A stretch of DNA of 58,062 nt from Treponema sp. (lineage in GTDB: Bacteria > Spirochaetota > Spirochaetia > Treponematales > Treponemataceae). Position numbers and translations under genes: made by a program. The notes beneath the pieces are model-generated. The model ran no database searches and was not told where the DNA came from. It was given only the letters and a program-made list of their open reading frames with translations. Location of the stretch: contig JAILIC010000077.1 in the NCBI GenBank assembly GCA_024695475.1, positions 1 to 58,062 on the forward strand. The letters are read 5' to 3'. Of this stretch, positions 1-9,351 are shown piece by piece (the first letter of the stretch is position 1; every line of letters starts with the position of its first letter).

Positions 1-1
1 A

Positions 2-1207
2 TTAAAATTATTAAACAATGAATGTATTCAGTATCTTACTGTTGAAGAAATAGGATTAATCATAATATTACATGCAGAAAATGAAACGGACTCTTGTTTT
101 GAGAAAGTTATTAATAGAATACTTGATTACAGAGCACATGGCGATAAATATTTACAAACGGAAGATTTTACTCTATATCCACCTTCAAAAGGAAATGGAA
201 GATATGAAGATAAAACCGGTCATTTACTTGATATTGCAAATACTATAATCAATTGGCTTGAATATACTCAGCTTGCTAAACCAGACGAAGAAAAAAAAGT
301 AAGAATACTTGAGGATAAAAAGGAAGAAGTAAAAGCAATTTTAATCAAACCTCTTATATTTATTGATAGACCAGAAAACGAAGAAGTTTTTCAAAGAAAA
401 TATGGACTTGATATAAAACATAATAAGGATACAAGAAATCTTTCAAATACTAAAACAGTAACAAGTAAAATAATTGATGAACAAAAGATTAAAAGTGAAT
501 TTATAAGTCTTTCACTTAATAGTCCAATTACTTATATTTCACAAGAAATCATAGAGTTAATAAATAGGAAGACCGGAATTGAGAAAGCGAAGATTGAAGA
601 CTTTCTTATGAAAACTTATCCTCATGGCGCTATTGGAAGTTTTATGTCTGAATATTTTGAGATGGCCTTTAAAGGTCGTGAAGATGCAACTGGGTTTGAA
701 AAAAATACAGTTCTCTTATTTCAAGATATCTTTCATTATAAAGCAAAACATGTTGGATCTATTGGTTTGACTCCGGATGTTTTGCTTATTTCTGATTTTG
801 ATGGATACCAGGCCATAATTGATAATAAAGCATATTCAAAGTATACAATTTCTAATGACCATAGAAATAGGATGATTCATAATTATATTTATGGAATTAA
901 TAATTATAGTGAATCTAAAACACCGCTTGCATTTTTTACTTACATAGCGGGTGGATTTGGTACTACTATTAATTCCCAATTAAAAAGTATAAGTGATGAA
1001 TCTTCGGTAAACGGTTCAGCTATTACTGTTGCAAGATTTATTGATTTAATAAAAATCCATCTTAAAGATGAATATTCACATTCTGATTTAAGGAAAATCT
1101 TTTCACTTAATAGAGAAATCCGTAATGGTGATTTTATAAAATATTCAACTCCTGAAATATATTTTAAAACAGTTGCAGAATCGATGCCTTTATTTGGCGA
1201 GGAATGA
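2..1207 (+). CDS. FokI/AlwI-type restriction endonuclease, C-terminal part (runs off left edge)
   Basis: The reading frame is open from the first bases to the stop at 1207, so at least about 200 residues lie upstream of the first internal ATG (608) and the true start is outside the window. The C-terminal 200 residues match the layout of the FokI cleavage domain: a PDVLL segment (Asp codon 776-778), then the DNKAY segment (Asp 821-823, Lys 827-829), equivalent to the D...DxK catalytic triad of FokI, whose corresponding segment reads DTKAY. Later stretches (a FFTYIAGGF-like strand and an NREIRNGDF-like tail) also track FokI. The part upstream of 608 is probably the DNA-recognition region and looks AlwI-like, which is less certain. 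No methyltransferase is visible; it would have to lie left of the window. The gene is markedly AT-rich compared with the core genes, which suggests acquisition. Confidence 0.8.
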   Translation, partial: LKLLNNECIQYLTVEEIGLIIILHAENETDSCFEKVINRILDYRAHGDKYLQTEDFTLYPPSKGNGRYEDKTGHLLDIANTIINWLEYTQLAKPDEEKKVRILEDKKEEVKAILIKPLIFIDRPENEEVFQRKYGLDIKHNKDTRNLSNTKTVTSKIIDEQKIKSEFISLSLNSPITYISQEIIELINRKTGIEKAKIEDFLMKTYPHGAIGSFMSEYFEMAFKGREDATGFEKNTVLLFQDIFHYKAKHVGSIGLTPDVLLISDFDGYQAIIDNKAYSKYTISNDHRNRMIHNYIYGINNYSESKTPLAFFTYIAGGFGTTINSQLKSISDESSVNGSAITVARFIDLIKIHLKDEYSHSDLRKIFSLNREIRNGDFIKYSTPEIYFKTVAESMPLFGEE

Positions 1208-1235
1208 ATTAACATTTATCAGTGCTACACTTCCG

Positions 1236-1468
1236 GTAAGGGGATGAAATATTATGGCAAACGGTGAAGAAGATTTACGCGAAAAAAATAAGGACAGGAC
1301 TCCATTTTCTGACCGGTATGATGAATGGCGTATCTTTCAGGGAAAGGAAGATGCTGAAATGCTTTTGGAAAAGAGTGTTAAATGGAAAAGTAAAAAAGAC
1401 TGGAACGAAAAATACGATAAAGATTATGACGACTAAAGGCGTTTGTATACATATGGATAAAGAGTTAT
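1236..1468 (+). repeat. Direct repeat copy A (233 bp)
   Basis: This stretch aligns without gaps to 1990-2222. It includes the ribosome-binding region, a whole 60-codon gene and about 32 bases after its stop. The coding part is close to 90 percent identical by eye, the trailing 32 bases about 70 percent. The two copies are 754 bp apart and enclose the Nudix gene, so recombination between them would delete one copy together with the Nudix gene. Confidence 0.8.
1254..1436 (+). CDS. Small charged hypothetical protein, paralogue A
   Basis: This is a 60-residue, highly charged protein with no signal peptide or membrane segment and many Glu, Asp and Lys residues. It contains SDRYDEWR and GKEDAEMLLEK and ends in an acidic DYDD tail. 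A purine-rich GGTAAGGGG precedes the ATG at about 10 bases. The gene at 2008-2190 encodes a protein differing at only seven or so positions, nearly all conservative (R/K, I/V, V/I, S/N, N/S, D/E), and most other base differences are silent. That pattern indicates both copies are translated under selection. I do not recognise the family. Its neighbours (restriction enzyme, Nudix, 2H phosphoesterase) suggest an accessory island. Confidence 0.6.
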   Translation: MANGEEDLREKNKDRTPFSDRYDEWRIFQGKEDAEMLLEKSVKWKSKKDWNEKYDKDYDD

Positions 1469-1557
1469 TTACTATACTTGAGCGGACAGAGTATGGCATT
1501 TCGCTTGTAACATAAAAATGTCGGAGCAGATAAAAATAGCTGGTGGGAAGTGGTACA

Positions 1558-1968
1558 ATGAAAACTGTAACCGTTAGCGGAGCTATCATTCTCCGTACAA
1601 ATCCAGAAACTCATAAAAAAGAAGTATTCGCAACTCAGCGCGGCTATGGCGACTGGAAAGGTTGGTGGGAAATTCCTGGTGGCAAACTGGAACAGGGCGA
1701 AACTCCTGAGCAATGTATTGTCCGCGAAATTCATGAAGAACTAGCAACCGAGGTAAAGGCAGAAAGAACGCTTGGTGTAGTGGATTATGATTATCCGACA
1801 TTCCACCTGACTATGCATTGTATTTTGTGCAGCATTGTCTCAGGCAAACTACAGTTGCTTGAACATGAAAACGCAAAATGGCTTACGGCACAAAAACTGT
1901 ACTCAGTCGATTGGTTACCGGCTGATAAGCTGATACTTGATACAGTCGCGATGTTGCTGCAACAGTGA
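1558..1968 (+). CDS. Nudix (MutT/NudG-like) nucleotide pyrophosphohydrolase
   Basis: This is a 136-residue Nudix hydrolase predicted to cleave a nucleoside diphosphate linked to a moiety X, most likely a non-canonical or oxidised (d)NTP. The Nudix box is clear: GGKLEQGE, a seven-residue gap, then REIHEEL. The Gly expected after the last Glu pair is Ala, a tolerated variation. The upstream WEIPGG strand is typical of the MutT/NudG group. The ATG at 1558 follows a GGTGGGAAG purine tract; a GTG at 1543 would add only five residues. The gene sits exactly between the two copies of the 233-bp direct repeat. The substrate cannot be read from sequence. Confidence 0.85.
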   Translation: MKTVTVSGAIILRTNPETHKKEVFATQRGYGDWKGWWEIPGGKLEQGETPEQCIVREIHEELATEVKAERTLGVVDYDYPTFHLTMHCILCSIVSGKLQLLEHENAKWLTAQKLYSVDWLPADKLILDTVAMLLQQ

Positions 1969-1989
1969 CTAATCATTGGTAAACATCCT

Positions 1990-2222
1990 GTAAGGAGATT
2001 ATGTATTATGGCTAACGGTGAAGAAGATTTACGCGAAAAAAATAAAGACAAGACTCCCTTTTCTGACCGGTATGATGAATGGCGTGTCTTTCAGGGAAAA
2101 GAAGATGCGGAAATGCTTTTGGAAAAGAGTATCAAATGGAAAAACAAAAAAGACTGGAGCGAAAAATATGATAAAGAGTATGACGACTAAGGGGATTTGC
2201 ATACATGGTTTTAAGGAGTTAT
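1990..2222 (+). repeat. Direct repeat copy B (233 bp)
   Basis: This is the second copy of the repeat at 1236-1468, ungapped and in the same orientation. Similarity begins at the GTAAGG before the start codon and fades after the GAGTTAT at the end, just before the next gene. Copy B retains a better Shine-Dalgarno sequence (TAAGGAG) than copy A. Confidence 0.8.
2008..2190 (+). CDS. Small charged hypothetical protein, paralogue B
   Basis: This is the near-identical paralogue of the protein at 1254-1436, also 60 residues, with the same charged composition and acidic C terminus. TAAGGAG ends 10 bases before the ATG. Most base differences from copy A are silent or conservative, so the duplication is not fresh and both copies appear maintained. 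It lies 39 bases after the Nudix stop and upstream of the 2H phosphoesterase, so all four small genes may be co-transcribed. Function is unknown; a nucleic-acid- or partner-protein-binding role would fit the charge pattern but is a guess. Confidence 0.6.
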   Translation: MANGEEDLREKNKDKTPFSDRYDEWRVFQGKEDAEMLLEKSIKWKNKKDWSEKYDKEYDD

Positions 2223-2229
2223 GTACTTT

Positions 2230-2871
2230 ATGCCAATTTCTGAACTGCATACTCAAGGCAAGGTAAAAGTACTGTCCTCATCTACCTATGCCGTCTCTGT
2301 CTATTTTGATGAATTGACTTCTGCAGCGATCTCTGCACTTATCAACGAATATGCCCATGTTACGGGTAACACATTTTTAATAGACCATCGTGTCCCAGTA
2401 CATCTGACGATTGGCATGTTCCATGTACAAGATAGTGATGTACCGCTGCTCCAGCAACGCTTTTGTGCTTTTGTGAAGGTAGACTTGCAACCGCTGCAAC
2501 TTTCTTGTGGCGGCATTGATGATTTTAAGCAAAAAGTGATAGTTCTTTCTATTAATATGGATTGTGAAGCAGGTAGGCGACTAAGGCAGATGAATAACCT
2601 GTTGCACCAACTGTTCCTCCCGTATTTTGCCCCAGGGGCAAACCGTAATTATGTGCCAGAAAACTTTTTTCCGCATATTGGGTTGGCGGTAAAGCTGACA
2701 CCAGAACAATGTATAAAGGCACAGCAGATACAAAACCATATGATGCTGCAAGCAAAAAAACTGACAGCTGCAAATGTCGTTTCTATAGCACTTGCTCGCT
2801 GTCATCCTTATGAGGAACTCTTGCGTTACCCCGTACTAATGGAGCAATACGGTAATCGGTCTATACTTTGA
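2230..2871 (+). CDS. 2H phosphoesterase / 2'-5' RNA ligase-like protein
   Basis: This protein of about 213 residues belongs to the 2H phosphoesterase superfamily (2'-5' RNA ligase, LigT/ThpR and relatives), which act on 2',3'-cyclic or 2'-5' phosphodiesters. The two H-x-[TS/G]-x motifs are HLTI near residue 60 and HIGL near residue 155. AAGGAG at 2213-2218 is 11 bases before the ATG at 2230 but only two before the ATG at 2221, so 2230 is preferred; the paralogue B gene has the same spacing. Its 3' end overlaps the convergent chemoreceptor gene by 11 bp. The second motif has Gly instead of Thr/Ser, so activity is less certain than the fold. Confidence 0.75.
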   Translation: MPISELHTQGKVKVLSSSTYAVSVYFDELTSAAISALINEYAHVTGNTFLIDHRVPVHLTIGMFHVQDSDVPLLQQRFCAFVKVDLQPLQLSCGGIDDFKQKVIVLSINMDCEAGRRLRQMNNLLHQLFLPYFAPGANRNYVPENFFPHIGLAVKLTPEQCIKAQQIQNHMMLQAKKLTAANVVSIALARCHPYEELLRYPVLMEQYGNRSIL

Positions 2872-4954
2872 ACAAGTCTATTTCATTGCTGATCTTGTTG
2901 ATAGATTCTTTCATAATTTGAGAGATATCACCAAGAGCTTCACCAGTTGCATTGATTTTTTTAGCACCAATTGACATCTCTGCAATGCTGTCTTTCATGG
3001 TTGCAGTAGCATTCTGCAGGTTTTGTACTTCCTGCAAGATCTGATTATTGCCCTCAGACATCTCTGTAGAAGCATTTTTGACTTCAACAGTACTATCGTT
3101 CATAGAATGGAGTGCATCACTGATTTGTTTACTTCCTTGTTGCTGTTCTTCCATGGCACCTTTTATTTGACGTACCAATTCATCAGTTTTGCGGATTTTG
3201 TTTGTTACTTCCTTAAATGACTCTCGTGACTCTATTGATGCTGTAACTACCTGCTCAATGGAGTCGCGTATTTTACCAAGCTGGACACCGATGGTTTTTG
3301 ACTGCTCACCGGAAGTCTCTGAAAGTTTACGGATCTCATCTGCAACAACGGAAAAGCCTTTTCCAGACTCTCCTGCGTGTGCGGCTTCAATTGCGGCGTT
3401 CATGGCAAGGAGGTTTGTCTGTTCCGCAATAGTAGAGATGGCAGTATTTGCATCTTGCAACATTTCGGACTGTGCCTTTATCTGTTCAATCTTGTCGTTT
3501 ACATCCTGCTGTTTAGAAGAACCTGTTTCGACATTATGTTCGAGCTCTTCAAATGACTGTGCCATTTTTGCCACCGACTGGTTAACGCTAGCAATGTTGC
3601 TTATCATTTCTTCAACAGCGGTAGAAGCCATTACAACACCCGAGGATTGACTATCAATCATCTTTTCAAGAGAAGTGATGTTGCTTGCTATCTCGTTTAC
3701 AGCCCCTGCAGTTTCGTCAACACTGGCTGATTGATTGAGAATTTGAGAATTAACACTGTCGATGTTTGCAATAATTTCTGAAATTGCACTTGAAGTGTCT
3801 TCGGTGATGGTACCCATCTGATTACCTGCATTATCGAGTCCCTCTTTTGATTGTTTTATCTGGCGGATGATATTATGTAGTTTTTCGGTAAAGCCATTAA
3901 ATCCTGATACTACATCTCCGACTTCATCTTGTGCTGAGACTTTTAGTCTTGTGGTGAGGTCTGCATTTTGTGAAGATATTTGGGTAATTGCTTTTTTGAG
4001 TTGTCGTAAAGGTTTGATTGAATAGCGTATGACATACGTGACTATCGATAGTGACAAGATGGTCATAATGATAAATGCAATGATGATGCCTTGTATGAGG
4101 GTAGACAGTCGTTCCTGAAAGTCAGCAAAGGGCACCGAACAGGCTGCTATCCATGTGGTGTTTGGAATGCGCTCCCATGCTGCCATCCACATTTTTCCAT
4201 TGTCGCTATAAATATCATGTCCTGTTTCGCCTGAAAGCATTTGTGTAAGGTGGGTGCCAAGAGGTGTGCCTTGATTTTGTCTTTCAATTTCGGCAAGGTC
4301 TTCGACAGCAACTTTCCAGTGGTCTTCATTTGCAAGCGTGATTTTAGTTGCAGCGCTGATAACGTATGGTTTTCGATTGTTTGCCATGGGATGTTCCATA
4401 CAAAGATCGCTGAGTTTAAATCCATTTACCGTGCAGAAAACGACATTACTGATTTTGTTATTAAAGTCTCGCACGGGGTATGCATAGACCATTATGACCG
4501 CTTTTGTATCTTTTTCGATAAAGGGATCGGTAATATACAGATTCCCTTTTACTGCCTGTTGAAAATAGGGATAGGCGGCAAAATTAGCGGTTTCTGTACC
4601 GTCCTTGATATAGCCGTTGCCTTCAAGATCGAGGATTGATACATCAATATAGTTTTTATCCAGAGTTTGAGAGGCATGTACGATTTGATATTTATCATAG
4701 AGCGAGATGTTGTCATCTCTGATTTGCGGAATCATTGCCAGAGTTTGTAACATTCTTACGTCTCGTTCGTTATTGAGGTTCATATCTTTTGCTACGGCGT
4801 TGACGGAGTGCTGTAAATCTTCGTACATCATGTTTTGTAGTGCAGTGGATGACCCGCGAATGACAAGTGCTCCTATTACCAGATTTGAAAGGATTGTTCC
4901 TATAAGTACGGTAAGAATTATTTTAAAACTAAGGCTTTGATGAGGTTTTTTCAT
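2861..4954 (-). CDS. Methyl-accepting chemotaxis protein with dCache-type sensor
   Basis: This is a transmembrane chemoreceptor of about 697 residues. The order is a short cytoplasmic start, a first membrane helix (about residues 10-35), a periplasmic region of about 235 residues consistent with a dCache fold, a second membrane helix rich in Ile, a HAMP segment and a long coiled-coil signalling domain. The highly conserved hairpin tip is obvious ([19 protein letters not shown]). There is no C-terminal CheR/CheB-tethering pentapeptide; the protein ends EIDLFKV. GGAG lies eight bases before the ATG at 4954, which is preferred over the ATG at 4981. The ligand is not predictable by eye. It is the only chemotaxis gene here. 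Confidence 0.95.
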   Translation of the reverse strand: MKKPHQSLSFKIILTVLIGTILSNLVIGALVIRGSSTALQNMMYEDLQHSVNAVAKDMNLNNERDVRMLQTLAMIPQIRDDNISLYDKYQIVHASQTLDKNYIDVSILDLEGNGYIKDGTETANFAAYPYFQQAVKGNLYITDPFIEKDTKAVIMVYAYPVRDFNNKISNVVFCTVNGFKLSDLCMEHPMANNRKPYVISAATKITLANEDHWKVAVEDLAEIERQNQGTPLGTHLTQMLSGETGHDIYSDNGKMWMAAWERIPNTTWIAACSVPFADFQERLSTLIQGIIIAFIIMTILSLSIVTYVIRYSIKPLRQLKKAITQISSQNADLTTRLKVSAQDEVGDVVSGFNGFTEKLHNIIRQIKQSKEGLDNAGNQMGTITEDTSSAISEIIANIDSVNSQILNQSASVDETAGAVNEIASNITSLEKMIDSQSSGVVMASTAVEEMISNIASVNQSVAKMAQSFEELEHNVETGSSKQQDVNDKIEQIKAQSEMLQDANTAISTIAEQTNLLAMNAAIEAAHAGESGKGFSVVADEIRKLSETSGEQSKTIGVQLGKIRDSIEQVVTASIESRESFKEVTNKIRKTDELVRQIKGAMEEQQQGSKQISDALHSMNDSTVEVKNASTEMSEGNNQILQEVQNLQNATATMKDSIAEMSIGAKKINATGEALGDISQIMKESINKISNEIDLFKV

Positions 4955-5128
4955 TGATTCTGCTCCATAACATTTGTGCATGTGATATGAGATATATACT
5001 GTAAGTATACCACGAATTTTATCTCTTGCTTTAAATATTATTAAAAATACTTGTCTTACGTTTTTTTGATGCTGACTTTTTGCTTTGATGGCGTTGTGAT
5101 ATACTATGAACCATATAAGGATTGTCTT

Positions 5129-6067
5129 ATGTCAAAACGACGTATTAAAAAAAATAAAAAGCCGACAGGGCTGTTGTTCTTACTGTTGATTTTATGTGTG
5201 TGTCTTGTGACCTATACGGCGTATACTTCGTTAGTGTCAACTCAGACGGAACCTGTAGTAGTTGTACAGCAAACAGAATGGGAAGCTGAGAAGCAAAAAG
5301 CAGAGGTTCCATCGAAGTGTATTGCCTTGCCGCAGGGACTTGAGTATCCGTACTGTCCAGCTTTATCTCATGTATCAGACCATCAGATCCGCTATTTTGA
5401 CCATTATGCCTTGTGTTATCGTGAGTCGTATGAACAGGCTGAGTGGTCTGCATATTGTTTGTCAGCCAGCCAGCTGGTTAAAAATACTGCTCGTACGGAT
5501 AATTTTCGTGTTGATCCGGCAATTGTTACCGGATCTGCAGACTTGGCTGATTATAAAAAATCAGGCTATGACCGAGGCCATTTAACACCTGCAGGTGATA
5601 TGACGTTCAGTACAGAGGCTATGAGCGATACGTTTTATATGAGTAATATGAGCCCTCAGGTTGGTTCCTTTAACAGAGGCGTATGGAAGGATCTCGAAAG
5701 TCAGGTACGTGTCTGGGCCCAGCGTTTTGGCAGAATATATGTGGTTTCGGGACCATTATTGGAAAAGCCGGCTTCTGCATATGCCAGTATCGGAAAAAAC
5801 GAGGTGGCAGTGCCAGAGTATTATTATAAGGCGATTTTGGTACCGGTATATGAAGATGATGCTGATCGTGATACTCCAGATGATGCATACCGTGTTATTA
5901 CTATGGGCTTTATTCTTCCTAATACAAAATATGATGGCTCATTTTGGGATTGTGCCGTCGCTATTGATGAAATTGAACGGCGTGCCCATATAGATGTATT
6001 TGCCTTGCTTGATGACGCTATAGAAGACAAGATAGAAGCTGCTATTGATTATACAGAGTGGAAATAG
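5129..6067 (+). CDS. Membrane-anchored or secreted DNA/RNA non-specific endonuclease (NucA/EndA family)
   Basis: This 312-residue protein has a basic start ([11 protein letters not shown]), one hydrophobic helix at about residues 14-35 that is a signal anchor or uncleaved signal, a linker, and then a bba-metal nuclease domain of the Endonuclease_NS family. The catalytic DRGH motif is at about residues 148-151, followed by LTPAGDM, and the metal-ligand Asn lies in NRGVWKDLE at about 182. The expected role is degradation of extracellular nucleic acid for nutrition or defence. The ATG at 5129 is preceded by AAGGAT; the frame is open 26 codons further upstream but that stretch does not look like coding sequence. 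Confidence 0.92.
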   Translation: MSKRRIKKNKKPTGLLFLLLILCVCLVTYTAYTSLVSTQTEPVVVVQQTEWEAEKQKAEVPSKCIALPQGLEYPYCPALSHVSDHQIRYFDHYALCYRESYEQAEWSAYCLSASQLVKNTARTDNFRVDPAIVTGSADLADYKKSGYDRGHLTPAGDMTFSTEAMSDTFYMSNMSPQVGSFNRGVWKDLESQVRVWAQRFGRIYVVSGPLLEKPASAYASIGKNEVAVPEYYYKAILVPVYEDDADRDTPDDAYRVITMGFILPNTKYDGSFWDCAVAIDEIERRAHIDVFALLDDAIEDKIEAAIDYTEWK

Positions 6068-6122
6068 TTTTTTTTGGCTATTAAAGATAGCTAGATTTTG
6101 ATTTATAGAGTACAATATCCCA

Positions 6123-8621
6123 ATGGTGGGAACAGAAACTGAATACGATATGGAAGATAAAGAGCTTCTTTCGCAGATAATAGCAGGAGACTACTCAATA
6201 TTAGAAAACTTGCCTGTAGGTATTGGTATCTACAAGGTTGGACCTGAAAATCTCTCCCTATTATATAATAATAAAGAATACTATCGAGTTCATTATGGCA
6301 GCAAAGACTATTGGGACTCTTATGATAAAGAAGATGCAATAAGTCGTATTATTCCTGAAGATAGACATGTTATTTATGAGTTATGGGAAGAGCATATTGA
6401 TGAAACAGATTATTCGTTAGATGTGCATTATCGTTGCAGAACAGAGTCTGGTTCTGTATGCTGGATACGTCTTATAGCGCATTATGTCTGTCAAGTAGGG
6501 GATGATAAGCTGTATTATGGCGTCCATCTTGATTTTAATAAAGAAATTGCTGATGAAAATCTTGCCAACCTCTATACGGAGCGCATAGAAGCGCATGAAA
6601 AAGTTTTGGAGCAGAATTATGCGGCTGCCCAGGAATTGCTTGAACATATCTCCGGGACTGCGATAGCCTCGACACGCTCTGATATTACGCATGATGTTGT
6701 AGAGCTGATTGGTGGCGAAAGTCCTCTCTTGCCTCCACAAACGCAATTGGGTTATGAAGAAATGCTCGATGTTATTTCGCGTATCATGCCTCGCCGACAA
6801 GATGTTGAAAACATGGATAAGATCATTGGACGTCAGGCTTTATTACAGGCCTTTGCGGCTGGCGAAAAAACACGTACATTTGAGTATTTTTTTAGACCCC
6901 ATGGCGAGAGTGTAAAACTGGCCCACTGTACGGTTAATATCATGAATCGCCCTGGTACGGATGATGTCATTTCGTTTGGTACGGTTACAGACGTTTCAAA
7001 TACGATGCTGATAAACTCTGTCATATCGCAGGTCTTGATACGACAATACGAATTTATTGCGATGATAGATGCCATTTCCAATGTATTGACGTTTATTCAG
7101 GATCGTGGAGATACCAGCTTTTTTGATGAGGGTAAACAATGCCAAAGTTATGATGCATGGCTTGATTATTGTAGTGATTCATGGATTTTACCGGAAGAAC
7201 GGGAACATATGCTTGATTTGCTTTCGTTAATGCAAGTTATGGTCGCACTGAAAAACGATAACCAGTACGATGTTCTTGTTAAGGTAAATGATGGTGGCGA
7301 GGTATATACAAAACTTTTGACATTCTTTTATATCGACCGAGAGTGTCGGTTGATTGGTCTTACGGGGCAGGATTATACGAAAATCCAAAGAGAAACTGAA
7401 GAAAATGAACGCAAGATGCGATTGGCCCTTACAGCTGCAAAGCAGGCGAGTGTCGCAAAATCTTCATTTTTGTCTCGCATGAGCCATGAAATCCGTACAC
7501 CGCTTAATGCTATAATTGGTATGAATGAGCTGGCTTCTCAGGCAATCGATGAAAAGACAAAGCTTCTTGATTATATCAATAAGATGGGAATCTCTGCCCG
7601 CTATCTGTTGTCATTGATTAATGACATTTTGGATATGTCCCGCATTGAAAGTGGCAAGCTTGTTTTGAAGAATGAGCCGTTTGTGTTTAAGGATTTTGTT
7701 GCAGGCATTAATACGATCATACAAAATCAGGCACAAACAAAGCATTTGCAATATGAGTATTCGGTTGATGATTTTGTCATGCAGTCTATTTGTATTGGTG
7801 ACAAGATGAAGTTGCAGCAGTGTCTTATAAATATACTGGGCAATGCAGTAAAGTTTACTGATTCCGGTTTTATACGATTGGATATTGAATGTCTTACGCA
7901 CACTGATCAGGCGATGACGATTAGATGTACTATGACGGATTCCGGTGTTGGTATTCCTGATGAAAAGAAGAACCGCATTTTTGATCCGTTTGAACAAGTT
8001 GATAATTCAAATACGTCTGCTCATGGCGGTACAGGGCTTGGACTGGCAATAACTAAAAACTTAATAGAAATGATGGGTGGTACTATCCGTCTTGAAAGTA
8101 CGTTGGGTAAGGGCAGTTCCTTTATTATAGTTGTACCATTTAAACTTGCTGACGAAAAAGATGTACGGACTGCATCGCTTAACAAAGTTACTCAGTCACC
8201 GCTATCAGCTGTATCAGTGGCAAAGATAAACTTTTGGGGCAAACGCTTTTTGCTTGTTGAAGATAATCAAATCAACGTGGAAATTGCAAAGTCCCTGCTG
8301 GAACGTAAGCATGCATTAGTTGAGATTGCAGAAAATGGACAACGAGCGGTCGAAAAATTTACTCAGAGTAAGCCGGGAACCTATCAGCTTATATTGATGG
8401 ATGTACGTATGCCTGTTATGGATGGTCTTGCAGCAAGTAAGTTGATACGTTCCTCAGGACATCCGGATGCGCAAAAGATACCTATTATTGCGATGACGGC
8501 AAATGCATTTGATGATGATGTTGAAAAAAGTCGTGCAGCGGGTATGAACGCCCACTTGTCTAAACCGATTGAGCCTGAAACGATGTTTGGAGTGGTAGCC
8601 CATGCTATCGGCCTTGCTTGA
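6123..8621 (+). CDS. Hybrid sensor histidine kinase / response regulator with PAS-like sensing region
   Basis: This 832-residue soluble protein has no convincing membrane segment. Residues 1 to about 430 contain PAS-like regions separated by helices. The HisKA motif SHEIRTPLN carries the phospho-accepting His455. The ATP-binding domain shows DSGVGIP and GGTGLGL. A C-terminal receiver domain begins LLVEDNQIN and has phospho-acceptor Asp760 in MDVRMPVMDG and the conserved SKP lysine. A phosphotransfer partner would be needed and is not in the window. No clear Shine-Dalgarno precedes the ATG at 6123; an alternative start is 6150. The N-terminal sensing pattern suggests a cytoplasmic ligand, which is not identifiable. 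Confidence 0.93.
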   Translation: MVGTETEYDMEDKELLSQIIAGDYSILENLPVGIGIYKVGPENLSLLYNNKEYYRVHYGSKDYWDSYDKEDAISRIIPEDRHVIYELWEEHIDETDYSLDVHYRCRTESGSVCWIRLIAHYVCQVGDDKLYYGVHLDFNKEIADENLANLYTERIEAHEKVLEQNYAAAQELLEHISGTAIASTRSDITHDVVELIGGESPLLPPQTQLGYEEMLDVISRIMPRRQDVENMDKIIGRQALLQAFAAGEKTRTFEYFFRPHGESVKLAHCTVNIMNRPGTDDVISFGTVTDVSNTMLINSVISQVLIRQYEFIAMIDAISNVLTFIQDRGDTSFFDEGKQCQSYDAWLDYCSDSWILPEEREHMLDLLSLMQVMVALKNDNQYDVLVKVNDGGEVYTKLLTFFYIDRECRLIGLTGQDYTKIQRETEENERKMRLALTAAKQASVAKSSFLSRMSHEIRTPLNAIIGMNELASQAIDEKTKLLDYINKMGISARYLLSLINDILDMSRIESGKLVLKNEPFVFKDFVAGINTIIQNQAQTKHLQYEYSVDDFVMQSICIGDKMKLQQCLINILGNAVKFTDSGFIRLDIECLTHTDQAMTIRCTMTDSGVGIPDEKKNRIFDPFEQVDNSNTSAHGGTGLGLAITKNLIEMMGGTIRLESTLGKGSSFIIVVPFKLADEKDVRTASLNKVTQSPLSAVSVAKINFWGKRFLLVEDNQINVEIAKSLLERKHALVEIAENGQRAVEKFTQSKPGTYQLILMDVRMPVMDGLAASKLIRSSGHPDAQKIPIIAMTANAFDDDVEKSRAAGMNAHLSKPIEPETMFGVVAHAIGLA

Positions 8622-8652
8622 CTCTATACATCTTCTTGACTAAAATATCTTC

Positions 8653-9345
8653 ATGTTTATTAAGAAAATAAAACTGGTTGTATTGTGTACAGTCTTGTTT
8701 TGCGTTTCTGCAGCTTATGCAGTTTTTGCTCAGACAATTACTACTGCGGCCGATTTTTTCAAACAGATATCTACCTATTACGGAAGTATACGTGATTACG
8801 AAGCGGATGTAGAAATTACCACTGGTAAAAGTGCCATGTCCGGCCATGTGTCATTTAAGCGTCCCGATCTGTTACGTATCGATTTTACTAAGCCTGATAA
8901 CAGACAGGTTATTGTATTTAATGGTCAGACACTTACGATTTATCTCCCTGGTTCTACCTCAGTTTTGCAACAGAATGTTTCTGATTCATCCGCAGGTGGT
9001 GCAAATCTTGCTACCCCGCAGGGACTTACATTGATGAGCCGGTATTATACGATTGCGTATGAGTCCAGCCAGAATGCAGAACCCTTGGAAGAAGGCTCTG
9101 AAGAAAATGTTATCAAGTTATTATTGCGAAGGCGGAATGCCTCTGAGGCATTTTCGGTAATAAAGTTGGCTATCAATCCAGAACTTAAGTTGATTAGACG
9201 TGTTGAAGCAACAACTCCGCAGGGTGATCAATTTATCTTCTTTTTTCACAATTATGCGTTAAATCAGGATATTCCTGATATGCGTTTTGTGTATGATCCT
9301 CCTTCTTCTGCTAATAACTATAATAACTTTTTGTTTACGGAGTAA
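8653..9345 (+). CDS. LolA-like outer-membrane lipoprotein carrier
   Basis: This protein of about 230 residues has a classical signal peptide (MFIKKIKLVVLC... to ...YAVFAQ, cleavage near residue 26). A LolA/DUF-type beta fold follows: an early helix with FFKQIS, then G-H-V-S-F-K-R-P-D-L-L-R-I-D-F, which is the typical LolA 'kkPg.lRwdy' strand. LolA moves lipoproteins across the periplasm, which suits the many lipoproteins in this window. It is followed after six bases by the RodZ-like gene and probably opens the operon that runs through rimO and the helicase. The assignment rests on the fold pattern. Confidence 0.8.
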   Translation: MFIKKIKLVVLCTVLFCVSAAYAVFAQTITTAADFFKQISTYYGSIRDYEADVEITTGKSAMSGHVSFKRPDLLRIDFTKPDNRQVIVFNGQTLTIYLPGSTSVLQQNVSDSSAGGANLATPQGLTLMSRYYTIAYESSQNAEPLEEGSEENVIKLLLRRRNASEAFSVIKLAINPELKLIRRVEATTPQGDQFIFFFHNYALNQDIPDMRFVYDPPSSANNYNNFLFTE

Positions 9346-9351
9346 TAGGAC

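Noticed and set aside
1208..2007. Additional attC sites between the small genes at the left end
   Set aside because: No long inverted repeat with RYYYAAC/GTTRRRY ends was found there; the gene boundaries are explained by the 233-bp direct repeats.
5051..5128. N-terminal extension of the secreted nuclease
   Set aside because: The open frame upstream of 5129 covers probable promoter and ribosome-binding sequence, and starting there would place the membrane anchor unusually far from the N terminus.
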